This document shows, piece after piece, positions 7,801 to 15,416 of a stretch of 20,230 nucleotides of DNA (position 1 is its first letter; each line of letters starts with the position of its first letter). The stretch covers positions 40,823-61,052 of the forward strand of contig NW_014577895.1 in the NCBI RefSeq assembly GCF_000485595.1, in the 5' to 3' direction. Under the pieces are notes generated by a model that saw only the letters and a list, made by a program, of their open reading frames with translations, searched no databases and was not told where the DNA came from. Both the position numbers and the translations under genes were made by a program. The stretch is from Priapulus caudatus (taxonomy: Eukaryota; Priapulida; Priapulimorpha; Priapulimorphida; Priapulidae).

Positions 7801-10800
7801 CCCATGCTTTGCAATGAGCCGATTGCAGCTCTTATACAAAGCTGTTTGTAAAAAGTTCACGAGCACGTTTTGTCGCTGATTGAATAACGGATACTGTCGT
7901 CCGGTTCGGTTTGTTGATAGTAGGAAGCGAATACCGAGAGGGATTTTTTTGTCACAGCGTGTCTCCGGCCTCATTTCAGGTCGTGTTTCTCAAGCGGCGT
8001 CTGCGATGGGTGCACTGGGTGGGCGTGGCGTTCACGACGATCGGCCTCGCGCTGGTCGGCATATCCAGCGTACTCAACGAGAGCAACAAACACGAGGTAT
8101 ACGAGACGGCCATAGGTGAGTGTATTTGTACCTCTGCTGTGCCTCTCTTCCTACGTTAGCTGTAGGAGAGAGATGACCATAGGTGGTCATAGTCTAGCTT
8201 ATGCTCAGTTTAGGACACCCGGCCATACATGCATCATCATCATTGAATGTCATCAATATAATCCTAACCCTGTCTCTGACCCCGATCCTGATCCTGACCC
8301 TACCCTTAAACCGGAGCCTAACCCTAACTGTAACCATAACCCAACCCAAACCTAGTTCTAACTTCTTAGTATGTCTATCATCATTAAGCATAAGTGCAAT
8401 ACGGAGCACTTACACCATGTATTAGAAACTGTTTGGCTGTCATGTTTACGAGATTGTGCTTGATGCATGCTAAATCTGGTTTTCGACGTTTCCAGGAATA
8501 TCTCTAATACTTGGAGGCCAGCTAGTCAGTGCAACTCAGATGATTATTGAGGAAAGTTTTCTAAAGAATCGTTCATTGCATCCACTGCACGTGAGTCCAC
8601 GACTGAGGCTGAACATAATAATATGTACTCACTACTAGCGCTCATAGGGTCTATGTCCCCCAGGGTACTGCCAGAACGTACCCTGGGTACGGTCCGGTAT
8701 ACCGGAACGTACCCTGGTAACTATTGGATATGGTTAGGGTTAGAGTTAGGGAGTAGGCGTATGCGACTCCCTAGACTCGTTAGTGGAGTAGGCGAGGTAA
8801 AGGTCCGGCATATTAGGTAGTACCAGGGTACGTTCCGGCAGTACCCTGGGGGACATAGAGCCTCTCAGCACTATACTAGCCTCATATGTTCATGTTGCCT
8901 GCTATACTTGGATACGCAGTATTTATACTACTATATATTATACACTGGCTGATATCACATAATACAACATAATATTATACAATATGCAATTAGGCATTTC
9001 CATTTCTGAGTGCGAGTTACAAAAACATATAAATTAACTATGAGTCATTAATACTTGGATGGGATTTCCATTTTAGGTTGTTGGAATGGAAGGAACGTTT
9101 GGATTCTTCATCATGAGTTTGGTGAGTCATGAATCGAAAGTTGTTGGGTCACCATTTATGGTCCAGGTTGGATTTTACATAGACAGTCAGCTTAGGGAAC
9201 AGTGCAGAAGTGGGCCTATACTACTGAAGGTGGCTCATCTGTTCACAATGCTGTAATATAATTTGTTGAGCGATAACTGTGCCACTGTTAAGAGTTATCA
9301 TAAATATTCATATGAAGTTCTCATAGAGTTCTACACATGTGTGTTCTGGAGTACAAAATAGCGTAATCGGGAGAACATGGTAAGATAGTGAGAGAAAGAG
9401 AACACCCAGGCCTACATAATAAAAGAAATACTCAGGAGTATATTACAAATGAGAGTGACAATGAGTACGTGATAAAAAGGATAACTCGGCAGTCCATGAT
9501 GACACAGTTTATTCTTTTGTTATGTGCTCCTGATACGATTGTGGTGTTTTGCGCACTTTGAAGATCGTCCTACCGGCCATGTTCTTCATTCCTGGCAACG
9601 ACATCAATGGCAACTACGAGAACAGCTTGGACGCTCTCTACCAGATCGGCAACGATCCCAAGCTGCTGGTCTTCTCCCTGCTCTACCTGATGTCCATCGC
9701 CTTCTATAACTTCTTTGGTCTTGCTGTGACAAAGTCGTTGACGGGTAGGAATTCAGGTCGCTAAGAGATCAGTACAGATGATGTGCACAAATGATGTCAT
9801 GCAGTCAAATGTGTGTTAATGGGCACCTCTTTTGAACAGACACCCGTCTGAAGAGACATGGTGTTTCTCTTGAGTGGCAGTTATACAATGAAACCACTCC
9901 TATAGATTGGATAGCTGTCTATAAAGGTCACCTTTGGAATTTCCCGTGAGTGAACCTCATATACAGGTTTGCCTGTGTATGTAAATAGTGTGTATAGTTA
10001 CATATACGAAGCAAGAGCGAATGATATGTGTTTCATAACTGTCACAGTACCAGTTGTACTGATCTATATTATCAAGTCCATAATAGAGAGTCTCTATTAT
10101 GGACTCTTGATATTATTTATCATATTATTTATATGTTTATATGTATATTATTATTATACCCCATTACGTATTATTGTGTTGTTTCCTGTTCATGCTAAAG
10201 CACGTGTTCTTGTTTTGCTTCAGCGGTGCATCGTACCCTCGTAGATGCCTGCAGGACCATCGGTGTGTGGGTAGTCAGTCTGCTTGTCTACTACGCCTTC
10301 GACCCTGTACGTACTCGGAGAAATCCACCCCATTACATGTTTCCTGCTGACCACAACACGACTATAAGGCCGCCCCGCGTTTAGTTTCATGGACATTTTG
10401 TCCAAGTCTAAATTGTGAACGTTCTACATACTTTCCTGATCGATAACCGTGTTGTCAAAGGATTTGGCAGATGTTGCAAATGTCCAAGGAATTGGATTTC
10501 AGTCGTGCGTACAATGTTTTATAGACTAAGCCGGCTCTATTGTTGTCACACAGTAACTCTGTGACGGTGGATTCTACACAGAGCGTGTCATTACGGTTTT
10601 TGTTTATTCCCGTTACAGAGTTTCGGTGAACCATTTCATAAAGCCTGGGGACTCATACAAAGTGAGTACAATTTTCTTGACACAATGCTGCTGTCTTGCG
10701 ACAGATGTGTTTAATGCAAATATTGATTCTGGAAACGTAATGCTGCTTGAATATTGGTGGCCCTTTGTTGATGAAAAATCATTAACATGGTATTCAGTGC

Positions 10801-11231
10801 ATTTCTTTGCTTGTGTAATGTAAGTTATGGATTATCATGCGTTGTTTTCCATAGCAATTATGGTGAATATTCAATCTATCATTGACAAAGAACACGTTTT
10901 AATTTAGAATCTGACAATTTGTGAGTATATTGCCCTACTACATGATAATTGTATAGTAGATCTGTACCCTCTGTAATAGATATTGAGGAATAAATATTAC
11001 GGTTTTATTTTAGTTTTGTTCATGCTTCATGCAAATCCGTTTTCTTTTACAGTTGACGGCTTTCTGTTCCTCATGATCGGGACAGCTTTGTACAATGAGT
11101 TGTTGGATCCTGCCTACCTATGGTACTGCTGCAAGTCACCCTCTCCCAACACCCCAGTCACCGCCAGCATCCAGGCACGGGATGAGAGGGCGCCACTGCT
11201 GCAAGAGAATCGGGTGTCCCTGTACGACTGA
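4741..11231 (+). CDS. SLC35F6: Solute carrier family 35 member F6-like transporter, complete 12-exon gene
   Basis: Twelve exons (4741-4835, 6368-6459, 6601-6668, 6960-7018, 7607-7748, 7980-8115, 8496-8590, 9077-9121, 9564-9744, 10224-10306, 10619-10661, 11053-11231) join without any phase conflict into 1,218 bases, 405 residues plus TGA. Family signatures: N-terminal helix with TGSINTLSKK, EHSFNHPWFQTVIMFVGE (47-64), ICDLFGTSL, QMLRGSIVIFT (138 on), VTKSLT, and FLMIGTALYNELL near the end. About ten hydrophobic segments are spread along the chain, as in the EamA/DMT-type SLC35F family. The vertebrate orthologue (371 residues) is assigned to lysosomal and mitochondrial membranes; its transport substrate is not settled. 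The luminal-type segment 33-47 has two N-glycosylation sequons (N38, N42) and the C-terminal tail has an acidic dileucine ERAPLL (391-396). The ATG at 4741 matches the family N-terminus. Convergent with H2A.Z. Confidence 0.94.
4894..5088. mobile_element. MITE with CAGGGTTCTCCAAG terminal inverted repeats and AGTGA duplication
   Basis: CAGGGTTCTCCAAG at 4894-4907 and its reverse complement ending at 5088 (CTTGGAGAACCCTG) bound a 195-base element. AGTGA occurs directly outside both ends (4889-4893 and 5089-5093), a 5-base direct repeat consistent with a target-site duplication. A local hairpin GCCTGGCGG-CCCGCCAGGC lies near 4918-4936. CAGGG ends are common in hAT-like MITEs, which normally give 8-base duplications, so the superfamily is open. 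It sits in SLC35F6 intron 1 and has no coding potential. Confidence 0.82.
5094..5605. other. SLC35F6 intron 1, middle part
   Basis: No exon, RNA gene or clear repeat recognised; ordinary AT-rich intron sequence with short imperfect inverted words such as TACTGTATATTC/GAACAATATACTGTA near 5154-5186. Confidence 0.4.
5608..5632. repeat. Perfect 10-bp inverted repeat
   Basis: CGGCAAAAAT (5608-5617) and ATTTTTGCCG (5623-5632) flank a 5-base loop CTGGT. It lies some 80 bases before the compositionally odd block in SLC35F6 intron 1. Confidence 0.8.
5715..6150. other. A/C-rich, T-poor block of doubtful origin in SLC35F6 intron 1
   Basis: From 5761 to 5940 only 9 of 180 bases are T; the block is made of CACACA, ACAACA and AAAAAAC runs and changes composition abruptly from both flanks. 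Open frames across it (5676-5999, 5984-6211) exist because stop codons need T; their peptides are Thr/Gln/Lys/His-rich low complexity and resemble no family I know. It could be strand-asymmetric low-complexity DNA or a misassembled block of low-quality reads (see findings). Confidence 0.6.
6368..6459 (+). CDS. SLC35F6: SLC35F6 exon 2
   Basis: Last base of Val-32 to the first base of Gly-63. Acceptor GTTTAG before 6368, donor GTAAAT at 6460. It holds the sequons NHS and NGT and the family block HSFNHPWFQTVIMFV that starts the second helix. Confidence 0.93.
6601..6668 (+). CDS. SLC35F6: SLC35F6 exon 3
   Basis: Completes G63 and runs to residue 85: GEMGCLIGLFVVRQRERNRY followed by RRE. It is the rest of helix 2 and a strongly basic cytosolic-type loop. 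Acceptor TGTTCCAG, donor GTAGGC at 6669, exit phase 0. Confidence 0.93.
6960..7018 (+). CDS. SLC35F6: SLC35F6 exon 4
   Basis: Residues 86-104 plus two bases: NIERLSEVSGSEDVVDTQP, a hydrophilic acidic loop segment that is poorly conserved in the family. Supported by acceptor CTGTTTCAG, donor GTGAGT at 7019 and exact phase fit on both sides rather than by similarity. Confidence 0.85.
7231..7380. repeat. Degenerate direct duplication, about 82-bp period
   Basis: CGTGTCTGTGCTATAGAGGT at 7231 returns as CGTGTCTATTCTATAGAGAT at 7313, and the following 40 bases (TTGTTTCACT.. / TTGTTTTACT..) stay alignable. An old tandem duplication in SLC35F6 intron 4. Confidence 0.65.
7607..7748 (+). CDS. SLC35F6: SLC35F6 exon 5
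   Basis: Residues 105-152, the best conserved part: ICQLVLAIPTICDLFGTSLA, then YVNASVWQMLRGSIVIFTSI. Three hydrophobic segments; the QMLRG motif precedes a helix as in SLC35F proteins. Acceptor TTGTTTCAG, donor GTAGGT at 7749, exit phase 0. GC-rich at third positions, in contrast to exons 1-4. Confidence 0.95.
7980..8115 (+). CDS. SLC35F6: SLC35F6 exon 6
   Basis: Residues 153-197 plus one base: VVFLKRRLRWVHWVGVAFTT, then IGLALVGISSVLNESNKHEV and YETAI. Basic loop, one helix, hydrophilic loop with sequon NES. Acceptor CATTTCAG, donor GTGAGT at 8116. Confidence 0.94.
8261..8355. repeat. Degenerate interstitial telomere-like repeat
   Basis: Runs of CCTAACCC, CCTGACCC, CCTAACCCTAAC and AACCCAACCC occur in SLC35F6 intron 6 with an irregular 6-base beat, resembling decayed (CCCTAA)n. 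Not a functional telomere. Confidence 0.7.
8496..8590 (+). CDS. SLC35F6: SLC35F6 exon 7
   Basis: Completes Gly-198 and encodes ISLILGGQLVSATQMIIEES then FLKNRSLHPLH (to 229). It corresponds to the family block ending in the KHNVHPL-like segment. Acceptor GTTTCCAG, donor GTGAGT at 8591. Confidence 0.94.
8648..8862. mobile_element. MITE-like element with long inverted repeats and telomere-like core
   Basis: CTATGTCCCCCAGGGTACTG at 8651-8670, followed by CCAGAACGTACCCTGG, is repeated in reverse complement at about 8824-8859 with a single visible mismatch (A/G). A second CCGGAACGTACCCTGG copy lies at 8701-8716. The core (8731-8757) carries GGTTAGGGTTAGAGTTAGGG. Foldback structure, about 210 bases, in SLC35F6 intron 7; no clear target duplication found. 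Confidence 0.78.
9077..9121 (+). CDS. SLC35F6: SLC35F6 exon 8
   Basis: A 45-base microexon-like exon of exactly 15 codons: VVGMEGTFGFFIMSL (230-244), matching the family's AVGTEGLFGF block. Acceptor CATTTTAG, donor GTGAGT at 9122, phase 0 on both sides, so skipping would keep the frame but delete half a helix. Confidence 0.93.
9122..9563. other. SLC35F6 intron 8
   Basis: 442 bases of AT-rich intron with no recognised repeat or RNA; ends in TTTGAAG, an acceptor with a weak polypyrimidine tract. Confidence 0.6.
9564..9744 (+). CDS. SLC35F6: SLC35F6 exon 9
   Basis: Residues 245-304 plus one base. IVLPAMFFIPG, then the luminal-type loop NDINGNYENSLDALYQIGND, then the helix LLVFSLLYLMSIAFYNFFGL, then AVTKSLT. 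Aligns with the family's PAGSF...LEDALDAF and SIAFFNFAGISVTKE segments. Donor GTAGGA at 9745. Confidence 0.95.
9745..10223. other. SLC35F6 intron 9
   Basis: 479 bases, AT-rich in the second half with TATTAT/TTATAT runs. It contains the palindrome at 10071-10111 and ends in GTTTTGCTTCAG. Confidence 0.6.
10071..10111. repeat. Near-perfect palindrome in SLC35F6 intron 9
   Basis: ATCAAGTCCATAATAGAGA (10071-10089) pairs with TCTCTATTATGGACTCTTGAT (10091-10111) with one central base unpaired and a 2-base bulge on the right arm. Almost no loop, so it is a cruciform-type palindrome rather than a typical miRNA hairpin. Confidence 0.85.
10224..10306 (+). CDS. SLC35F6: SLC35F6 exon 10
   Basis: Completes Ala-305 and encodes VHRTLVDACRTIGVWVVSLL then VYYAFDP (to 332), equivalent to the family's TTRMVLDSLRTVVIWALSLA. 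Donor GTACGT at 10307. Confidence 0.94.
10619..10661 (+). CDS. SLC35F6: SLC35F6 exon 11
   Basis: 43 bases: SFGEPFHKAWGLIQ (333-346) plus one base, a short loop/helix entrance corresponding to the family's WEAFHALQ. Acceptor CCGTTACAG, donor GTGAGT at 10662. Exact phase fit supports it. Confidence 0.92.
11053..11231 (+). CDS. SLC35F6: SLC35F6 exon 12, terminal
   Basis: Completes Ile-347, then DGFLFLMIGTALYNELLDPA (last helix), a CC pair (372-373), a Ser/Pro-rich tail and DERAPLLQENRVSLYD before TGA at 11229-11231. The acidic dileucine ERAPLL fits an endolysosomal sorting signal and the human protein has an equivalent acidic-LL near its C-terminus. Confidence 0.95.
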
Positions 11232-11293
11232 TTTGCTGTTGCCATGTATAGAGGAATTACTGTAGATAGGAATATAGTAATTCATATCTATAC

Positions 11294-11348
11294 ATGTCAT
11301 CAGAAGTGTATCAATACATATAGTGTATTGATACACTCCTGATGTCAT
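11294..11348 (+). other. 25-bp stem-loop in the SLC35F6 3' UTR
   Basis: Left arm 11294-11318 (ATGTCATCAGAAGTGTATCA...) and right arm 11324-11348 pair over 25 positions with two mismatches and a 5-base loop TATAG. It begins 63 bases after the stop codon. The loop is shorter than in usual miRNA precursors; it may be an RNA element or a remnant of a foldback transposon. Confidence 0.85.
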
Positions 11349-11623
11349 TAGGACTTGTCACTTCAGTCTTCTACTGACGTAGACTGTTGGTTATCATGAC
11401 TATTGCTGATGCTAAATTATGTGATCACATACCATCTGTGACATGAGGTAGAGATATTAAATGATCAACCATTGACCTTACACTACTCTCCTGTTATTAA
11501 ATGACTTCTCTCGACTACCTTTGATAACTGCGCTAATTTGTATATACGGCATCTGCTTTCTTGTATATATATATATGTCTATTCTCTGATGATTAATCTG
11601 ATCTGATGCAGACAGATGTTGCT

Positions 11624-11629
11624 ATTAAA
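11624..11629 (+). terminator. SLC35F6: Candidate polyadenylation signal ATTAAA for SLC35F6
   Basis: GCTATTAAAACAC. One of three ATTAAA hexamers after the stop codon (others 11456-11461, 11496-11501). Which is used cannot be told from sequence. Confidence 0.35.
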
Positions 11630-11650
11630 ACACAAACAAAGATGTTTTTA

Positions 11651-12094
11651 TACAAAAATTTGTGGTATTATATTTTTACCTTGGAATTAAAAAGTTACAC
11701 ATCTGGTAAAACTAGTGAGTTGATAATGCAGTAGTATAACAGTGTTCTGAACTTCCAGTTGGAGCTTGCACGGTCAGTACATTTTTGCCATTATTGCTTC
11801 ATTATAAAAATCAGCAGAATAATTCGATTCAATTGCATACATAAAAACAATTGATTTGAAATTACTTTAACAAAATACTGTACGCTAACTTATATTTATG
11901 GCTACACAAGAACAATCTAGAAATCTTTGCACAGTTTGCCAACTATATAATGACAGTTTCAGTATGGTCACCACCATTTCCAGTCCTAATCCAAACTTGA
12001 GATAACATTCACTGGAATCAGTGGTGGCAGTGAAACAAATACTAGATGTCTACCGCTATAAACACACAGGAATGATGAAATATCTTCACATGGA
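11651..12094. other. Spacer between convergent 3' ends
   Basis: About 440 bases of AT-rich DNA without a recognised feature, separating the likely 3' ends of SLC35F6 (+) and H2A.Z (-). Confidence 0.5.
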
Positions 12095-12104
12095 TGGACT
12101 AATA

Positions 12105-12114
12105 TTTATTTATT
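12105..12114 (-). terminator. H2AZ: Overlapping AATAAA signals for H2A.Z
   Basis: Forward TTTATTTATT is AATAAATAAA on the minus strand, two overlapping canonical hexamers, about 835 bases beyond the H2A.Z stop. No closer canonical hexamer was seen on that strand, but usage is inferred. Confidence 0.5.
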
Positions 12115-12947
12115 TCAATTGAAGTTTTTTAAGTTTAAGATTAAAAACCTATAAACCTTACATTAAAGGCCTAGGGGACAGTGACAATCGAAACGAAGCT
12201 ACCTGCAGACCTCCGCGCAAACTTTTACAATGCCAGAAAGCTACCGAAAAAGGAAAAACCTACAAGATCTGCAGTTAAATGTTTCCGATCATCTGTCAAA
12301 TAAGCACGGACAAGGACGTACCTTGGACAAAATACATTCATTTCTACACACACACGCACAAGACAATAGACAAACACAAACCCATCTCAAACCGATTCAC
12401 AAATCTCAGGGACTTACAATGAAGACTAAGATGGATTACTAAAAATATGTATGTTACACGACATTTGAGGCAAACCTCGTTAGGTTCAACTGAAAAATTT
12501 GTTCCGGCCAAAAAGAGTAGGTATACCACACAAATGTTGCAATCTAAAATTGAACCAAGTTACAGCTATATACAATGGGGTGCGACCACCTGATCGATCA
12601 CCAGAGATATGATCTACGGCTACTGTAACAGTTTCGTTTTGATAAGGCCCGCGTCAGAACAACAGCACCACCGGTGGTGACGTCACGTGTTGTCGCCTCC
12701 GTGTCCGACACACGCCGGCGTAACTCTGCAAGGATTTGCCTCTGGAGAAAACATTGTCGATCGGCACACACACACACACACACACACACGCGTAAACTCG
12801 ACACTACTAAATACCCCGGTCTCCCTGGTACAGGGGACGGTCAGTCTTCAAAGACGACAAAATAATGGCGGCAGTTTCAAGTGCTGGTTGATTTCATAAG
12901 CTTTTTACAGCGAAGAGGGTGACAAAGCAATAGTCTAGATTCACGTT
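12115..12947 (-). other. H2AZ: H2A.Z 3' UTR (predicted)
   Basis: Follows the H2A.Z stop on the minus strand. It contains a (CA)n tract at 12764-12789 (TG on the transcript strand). I see no histone 3' stem-loop, in line with a replication-independent, polyadenylated histone variant. Confidence 0.5.
12764..12789. repeat. (CA)n microsatellite
   Basis: Thirteen CA dinucleotides without interruption, flanked by GG and GCG. In the predicted H2A.Z 3' UTR. Confidence 0.95.
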
Positions 12948-13009
12948 TTACGCAGCTTTCTGAGATCCCTTCTTGCCAATCAGAGATTTGTGGATATGTG
13001 GGATGACAC
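12948..13009 (-). CDS. H2AZ: H2A.Z exon 5, terminal
   Basis: Completes Gly-109 and encodes [19 protein letters not shown] then TAA (12950-12948). Minus-strand acceptor TTTGCAG. This is the docking-domain end and C-terminal tail specific to H2A.Z. Confidence 0.97.
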
Positions 13010-14791
13010 CTGCAAATAAAAACGAGAACGGCTGTTAACACACGCAGATCGAATCGCCAACATTCATAAATCTACGTAGAAAAGTGACGCACAATGTGGA
13101 AGATTGTAGAAGTACAATTAATGACGTGCATCGTTGCATCTCACGACTTCCGATTCAATTGCTTACAGCAATTACCGTACAAGTGAAAACGATATACAGT
13201 GCTGGCCAGTGTTTCCGTGACCTGCCACTACTACTACCACCCACGCGACATATATATATACGGTAACGGGTGACTTACCTCCGCCCGCGATCGTTGCCTT
13301 GATTAAGGAATCGAGCTCCTCGTCACCACGGATGGCGAGCTGGAGATGACGCGGTGTGATTCGCTTCACCTTAAGATCCTTACTAGCATTGCCTGCCAGC
13401 TCGAGTACCTGCGCGAAGACACAGCGACAGTTAGCTCGCATGTGTGATAACTACTGGTTCTCGCCACGATTCTGCCACACGACACACTAACGAATATCTG
13501 CATCCGTTTTGATTTACGATGCGCAAACGTGTTTGGCGCTAACGACCATAACGAATATATGCCCAGACGGCAACAGCATTCAAACTACATTCATTCTACT
13601 TTTTGTGAAATGGATATATATATATATATATATATCTTTATTTAACAAGGTTCTAATATTACAGATAACTATACAATGACGTATACTGGCTATTCAGCCT
13701 ATTGCATTGTACGCTAGTCAGCATACAGTAGCAAGAACCAGCATGACAATTAGGGTTAGTTAGTTAGTGCGGTCGTGGATTACACTGTACACAACTACTG
13801 AACTAGTCTCTAATTGCACAATTCACACGGACCCGCGATGGTAAGCATCCAGTAATTTTGGTCGGCATACCCACCTCTGATTACAATATTCGTAAATACG
13901 TTACACCGGTCATTCAATGAGAACAGCCCCCGCAAACCAGTTTCCCACCCCCAACTACTTCTTTGACTGTACCGGGACCCTTTGTTTCGTGACCGCGTCT
14001 ATTGGCACTGAGCCAGCGAGGGGCGGCCATTTTCCGGTCCACCATCGCGCCACATTTTGAACACAAACATTGACGCTGTACATCACCGCACAAAATTTTA
14101 CGTGGAAGCAAGATATGAAATCGTCCAATTGATCGGTTTCAACGCGAAATCAACCTGCAGGCTATCTGCACCCCAATTAGAAATTTCATTACACTGTTTT
14201 CAACGACGTATGATAAGTTACTGCACCAGGCAGCGACGAGACTGCCGACATTGGGACAATTTGATGAAAATGAATTAACCGACCGTAATGAACTAATGTT
14301 AATGACTGAAATATTGGTACTTACTTCTGCAGTCAAGTATTCTAATATTGCTGCACTGTATACTGCCGCTGTTGCTCCAACACGGCCGTGACTTGTAGTT
14401 CGGGTTTTCAAATGTCGGTGAATACGGCCGACAGGAAACTGAAAATTTTACCAATAATTACATACCTGAAAATTACATCTTATATTTGCAGACATGTCTT
14501 AGGTTACTAAGAAACATATACTATTTAAATATTTGTATGAAAAGACAAGGTCTATGAGAAACTTACCTGTAATCCTGCCCGGGCAGATCGCGAAACGGCC
14601 TTTGCCTTCGCCTTTCCGGAATCTTTTCCAGCTTTACCACCCGGCTAAAAATGCAAAAATCTCGATTAATCTAACCGTTACACTAGAAATTTTCACAATA
14701 TCGTAATCGCAAATAAATGATCTTTCCACTGGTGTAAAGTAAAGATTTCGATGCCTCTGGAAAACACACGAAAATTACAGATATTTACCAT
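12948..14791 (-). CDS. H2AZ: Histone H2A variant H2A.Z, complete 5-exon gene
   Basis: Minus-strand exons 14789-14791, 14567-14644, 14325-14438, 13279-13408 and 12948-13009 join into 387 bases, 128 residues plus TAA, exactly the usual H2A.Z length. Replaces H2A in nucleosomes at promoters and enhancers. The product starts [20 protein letters not shown], continues [52 protein letters not shown] and ends [20 protein letters not shown]. Variant-specific features: [28 protein letters not shown] docking region, GKKGSQK tail. Residue 2 is Pro where Ala is usual. Five exons and a plain poly(A) signal fit a replacement histone. The initiator ATG alone forms the coding part of exon 1. Divergent from AAK1, convergent with SLC35F6. 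Confidence 0.97.
13279..13408 (-). CDS. H2AZ: H2A.Z exon 4
   Basis: Residues 66-108 plus one base: [20 protein letters not shown], then [20 protein letters not shown] and AGG. Carries the acidic-patch residues DEE. Acceptor CGCGCAG, donor GTAAGT. Confidence 0.97.
13409..14324. other. H2A.Z intron 3
   Basis: The longest H2A.Z intron (916 bases). It holds the LINE tail and, near 13990-14060, a GC-richer patch with CTATTGGC and GCGGCCATTTTCCGG words that resemble CCAAT and YY1-type sites. No exon is recognisable in it. Confidence 0.6.
13613..13745 (-). repeat. Probable LINE 3' end with AT-microsatellite tail
   Basis: Read on the minus strand, a segment with TGTATAGTTATCTG ends in ACCTTGTTAAATAAAG followed by a pure (AT)n run (13614-13635 on +). 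A GTTAAATAAAG terminus with a simple-repeat tail is typical of CR1/L2-clade LINE 3' ends as I remember them. Only the 3' tail is present, as for 5'-truncated copies. Lies in H2A.Z intron 3. Confidence 0.45.
14325..14438 (-). CDS. H2AZ: H2A.Z exon 3
   Basis: Residues 28-65, 38 codons, phase 0 on both sides: [20 protein letters not shown], then [18 protein letters not shown]. First part of the histone fold. Acceptor TTTTCAG, donor GTAAGT. Confidence 0.97.
14567..14644 (-). CDS. H2AZ: H2A.Z exon 2
   Basis: Residues 2-27, 26 codons: [20 protein letters not shown] then ARAGLQ. N-terminal acetylatable tail and the start of the alpha-N region. Acceptor TTTTTAG, donor GTAAGT. The first codon is CCG (Pro). 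Confidence 0.96.
14789..14791 (-). CDS. H2AZ: H2A.Z exon 1 coding part: the start codon only
   Basis: Minus strand CTGTCATCATG|GTAAATATC: an ATG followed at once by a donor GTAAAT. Joined to exon 2 it gives M-PGGK, the right distance from the tail, and no ATG exists in frame in exon 2. The alternative would be another upstream exon; none better was seen. Confidence 0.82.
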
Positions 14792-15010
14792 GATGACAGT
14801 ATAAGTTTATGGACGAAGAACAACGGTTATACTGACTCCCGCCAACTGGCTGTTGCAACGTCCCTATACTCAAATTTTGAGTCACGTGATCGCCAGCTGC
14901 CCAATGATCGCGGAGTATTTGGAGCGCGGGATCGCTATTATTTCGAAAAGGAGATATTGCGCGTATTGTAACTGCTAGTTTTGCTAGCAATACTATCGTA
15001 TCACCGCACA
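14792..15010 (-). promoter_or_regulatory. H2AZ: H2A.Z 5' UTR and proximal promoter
   Basis: Directly upstream of the H2A.Z ATG on the minus strand. It has CCAAT on the + strand at 14901-14905 (an inverted CCAAT for this gene), a CACGTG E-box at 14883-14888 and a CTCAAATTTTGAG palindrome at 14869-14881. The start site is not determinable. Confidence 0.5.
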
Positions 15011-15336
15011 CCTGTGTGCAATTAGGTATCATTAACGCGTAGCTCTTGTGTAGGTGATTAGATGCGCGTTTGCACGGGAAACTTCGCGTTGATATTCAAT
15101 GGATTCGTGCATTCAATGAATTCAATGGATTCGTGGATGGTTATACTGCGATAAATAGACCGATTCCACTCCCCCCGTGTTCTATCTAAAAAGCGCGTAG
15201 TGTGAGAGTACAACTACTAGCTGCGACATAAAAACTAGACACAGGCAACTAAAAAACCAAAAACAATTAACTCTACAAATCACTGCGATCTGCATTGATT
15301 ACAATAAAAATATAGTCTGTGCGAGCGACGCAGTCG

Positions 15337-15408
15337 TATACACTACTAATACACTATACACTACTAATACACTATACACTACTAATACACTATACACTAC
15401 TAATACAC
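15337..15408. repeat. 18-bp tandem repeat, four perfect copies
   Basis: TATACACTACTAATACAC begins at 15337, 15355, 15373 and 15391. CGCAGTCGTATACAC precedes the array (15330) and recurs right after it (about 15411), so the block may itself have arisen inside a larger duplication. Confidence 0.95.
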
Positions 15409-15416
15409 TACGCAGT

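Larger units (their letters stand above)
11232..11650 (+). other. SLC35F6: SLC35F6 3' UTR (predicted)
   Basis: AT-rich sequence following the stop. No AATAAA is visible; ATTAAA variants lie at 11456, 11496 and 11624, and the last is followed by GT/T-rich DNA. The end is therefore uncertain. Confidence 0.5.

Noticed and set aside
12600..12947. Histone 3' stem-loop for a replication-dependent histone
   Set aside because: No such stem-loop seen; the gene is the intron-bearing H2A.Z variant with AATAAA signals.
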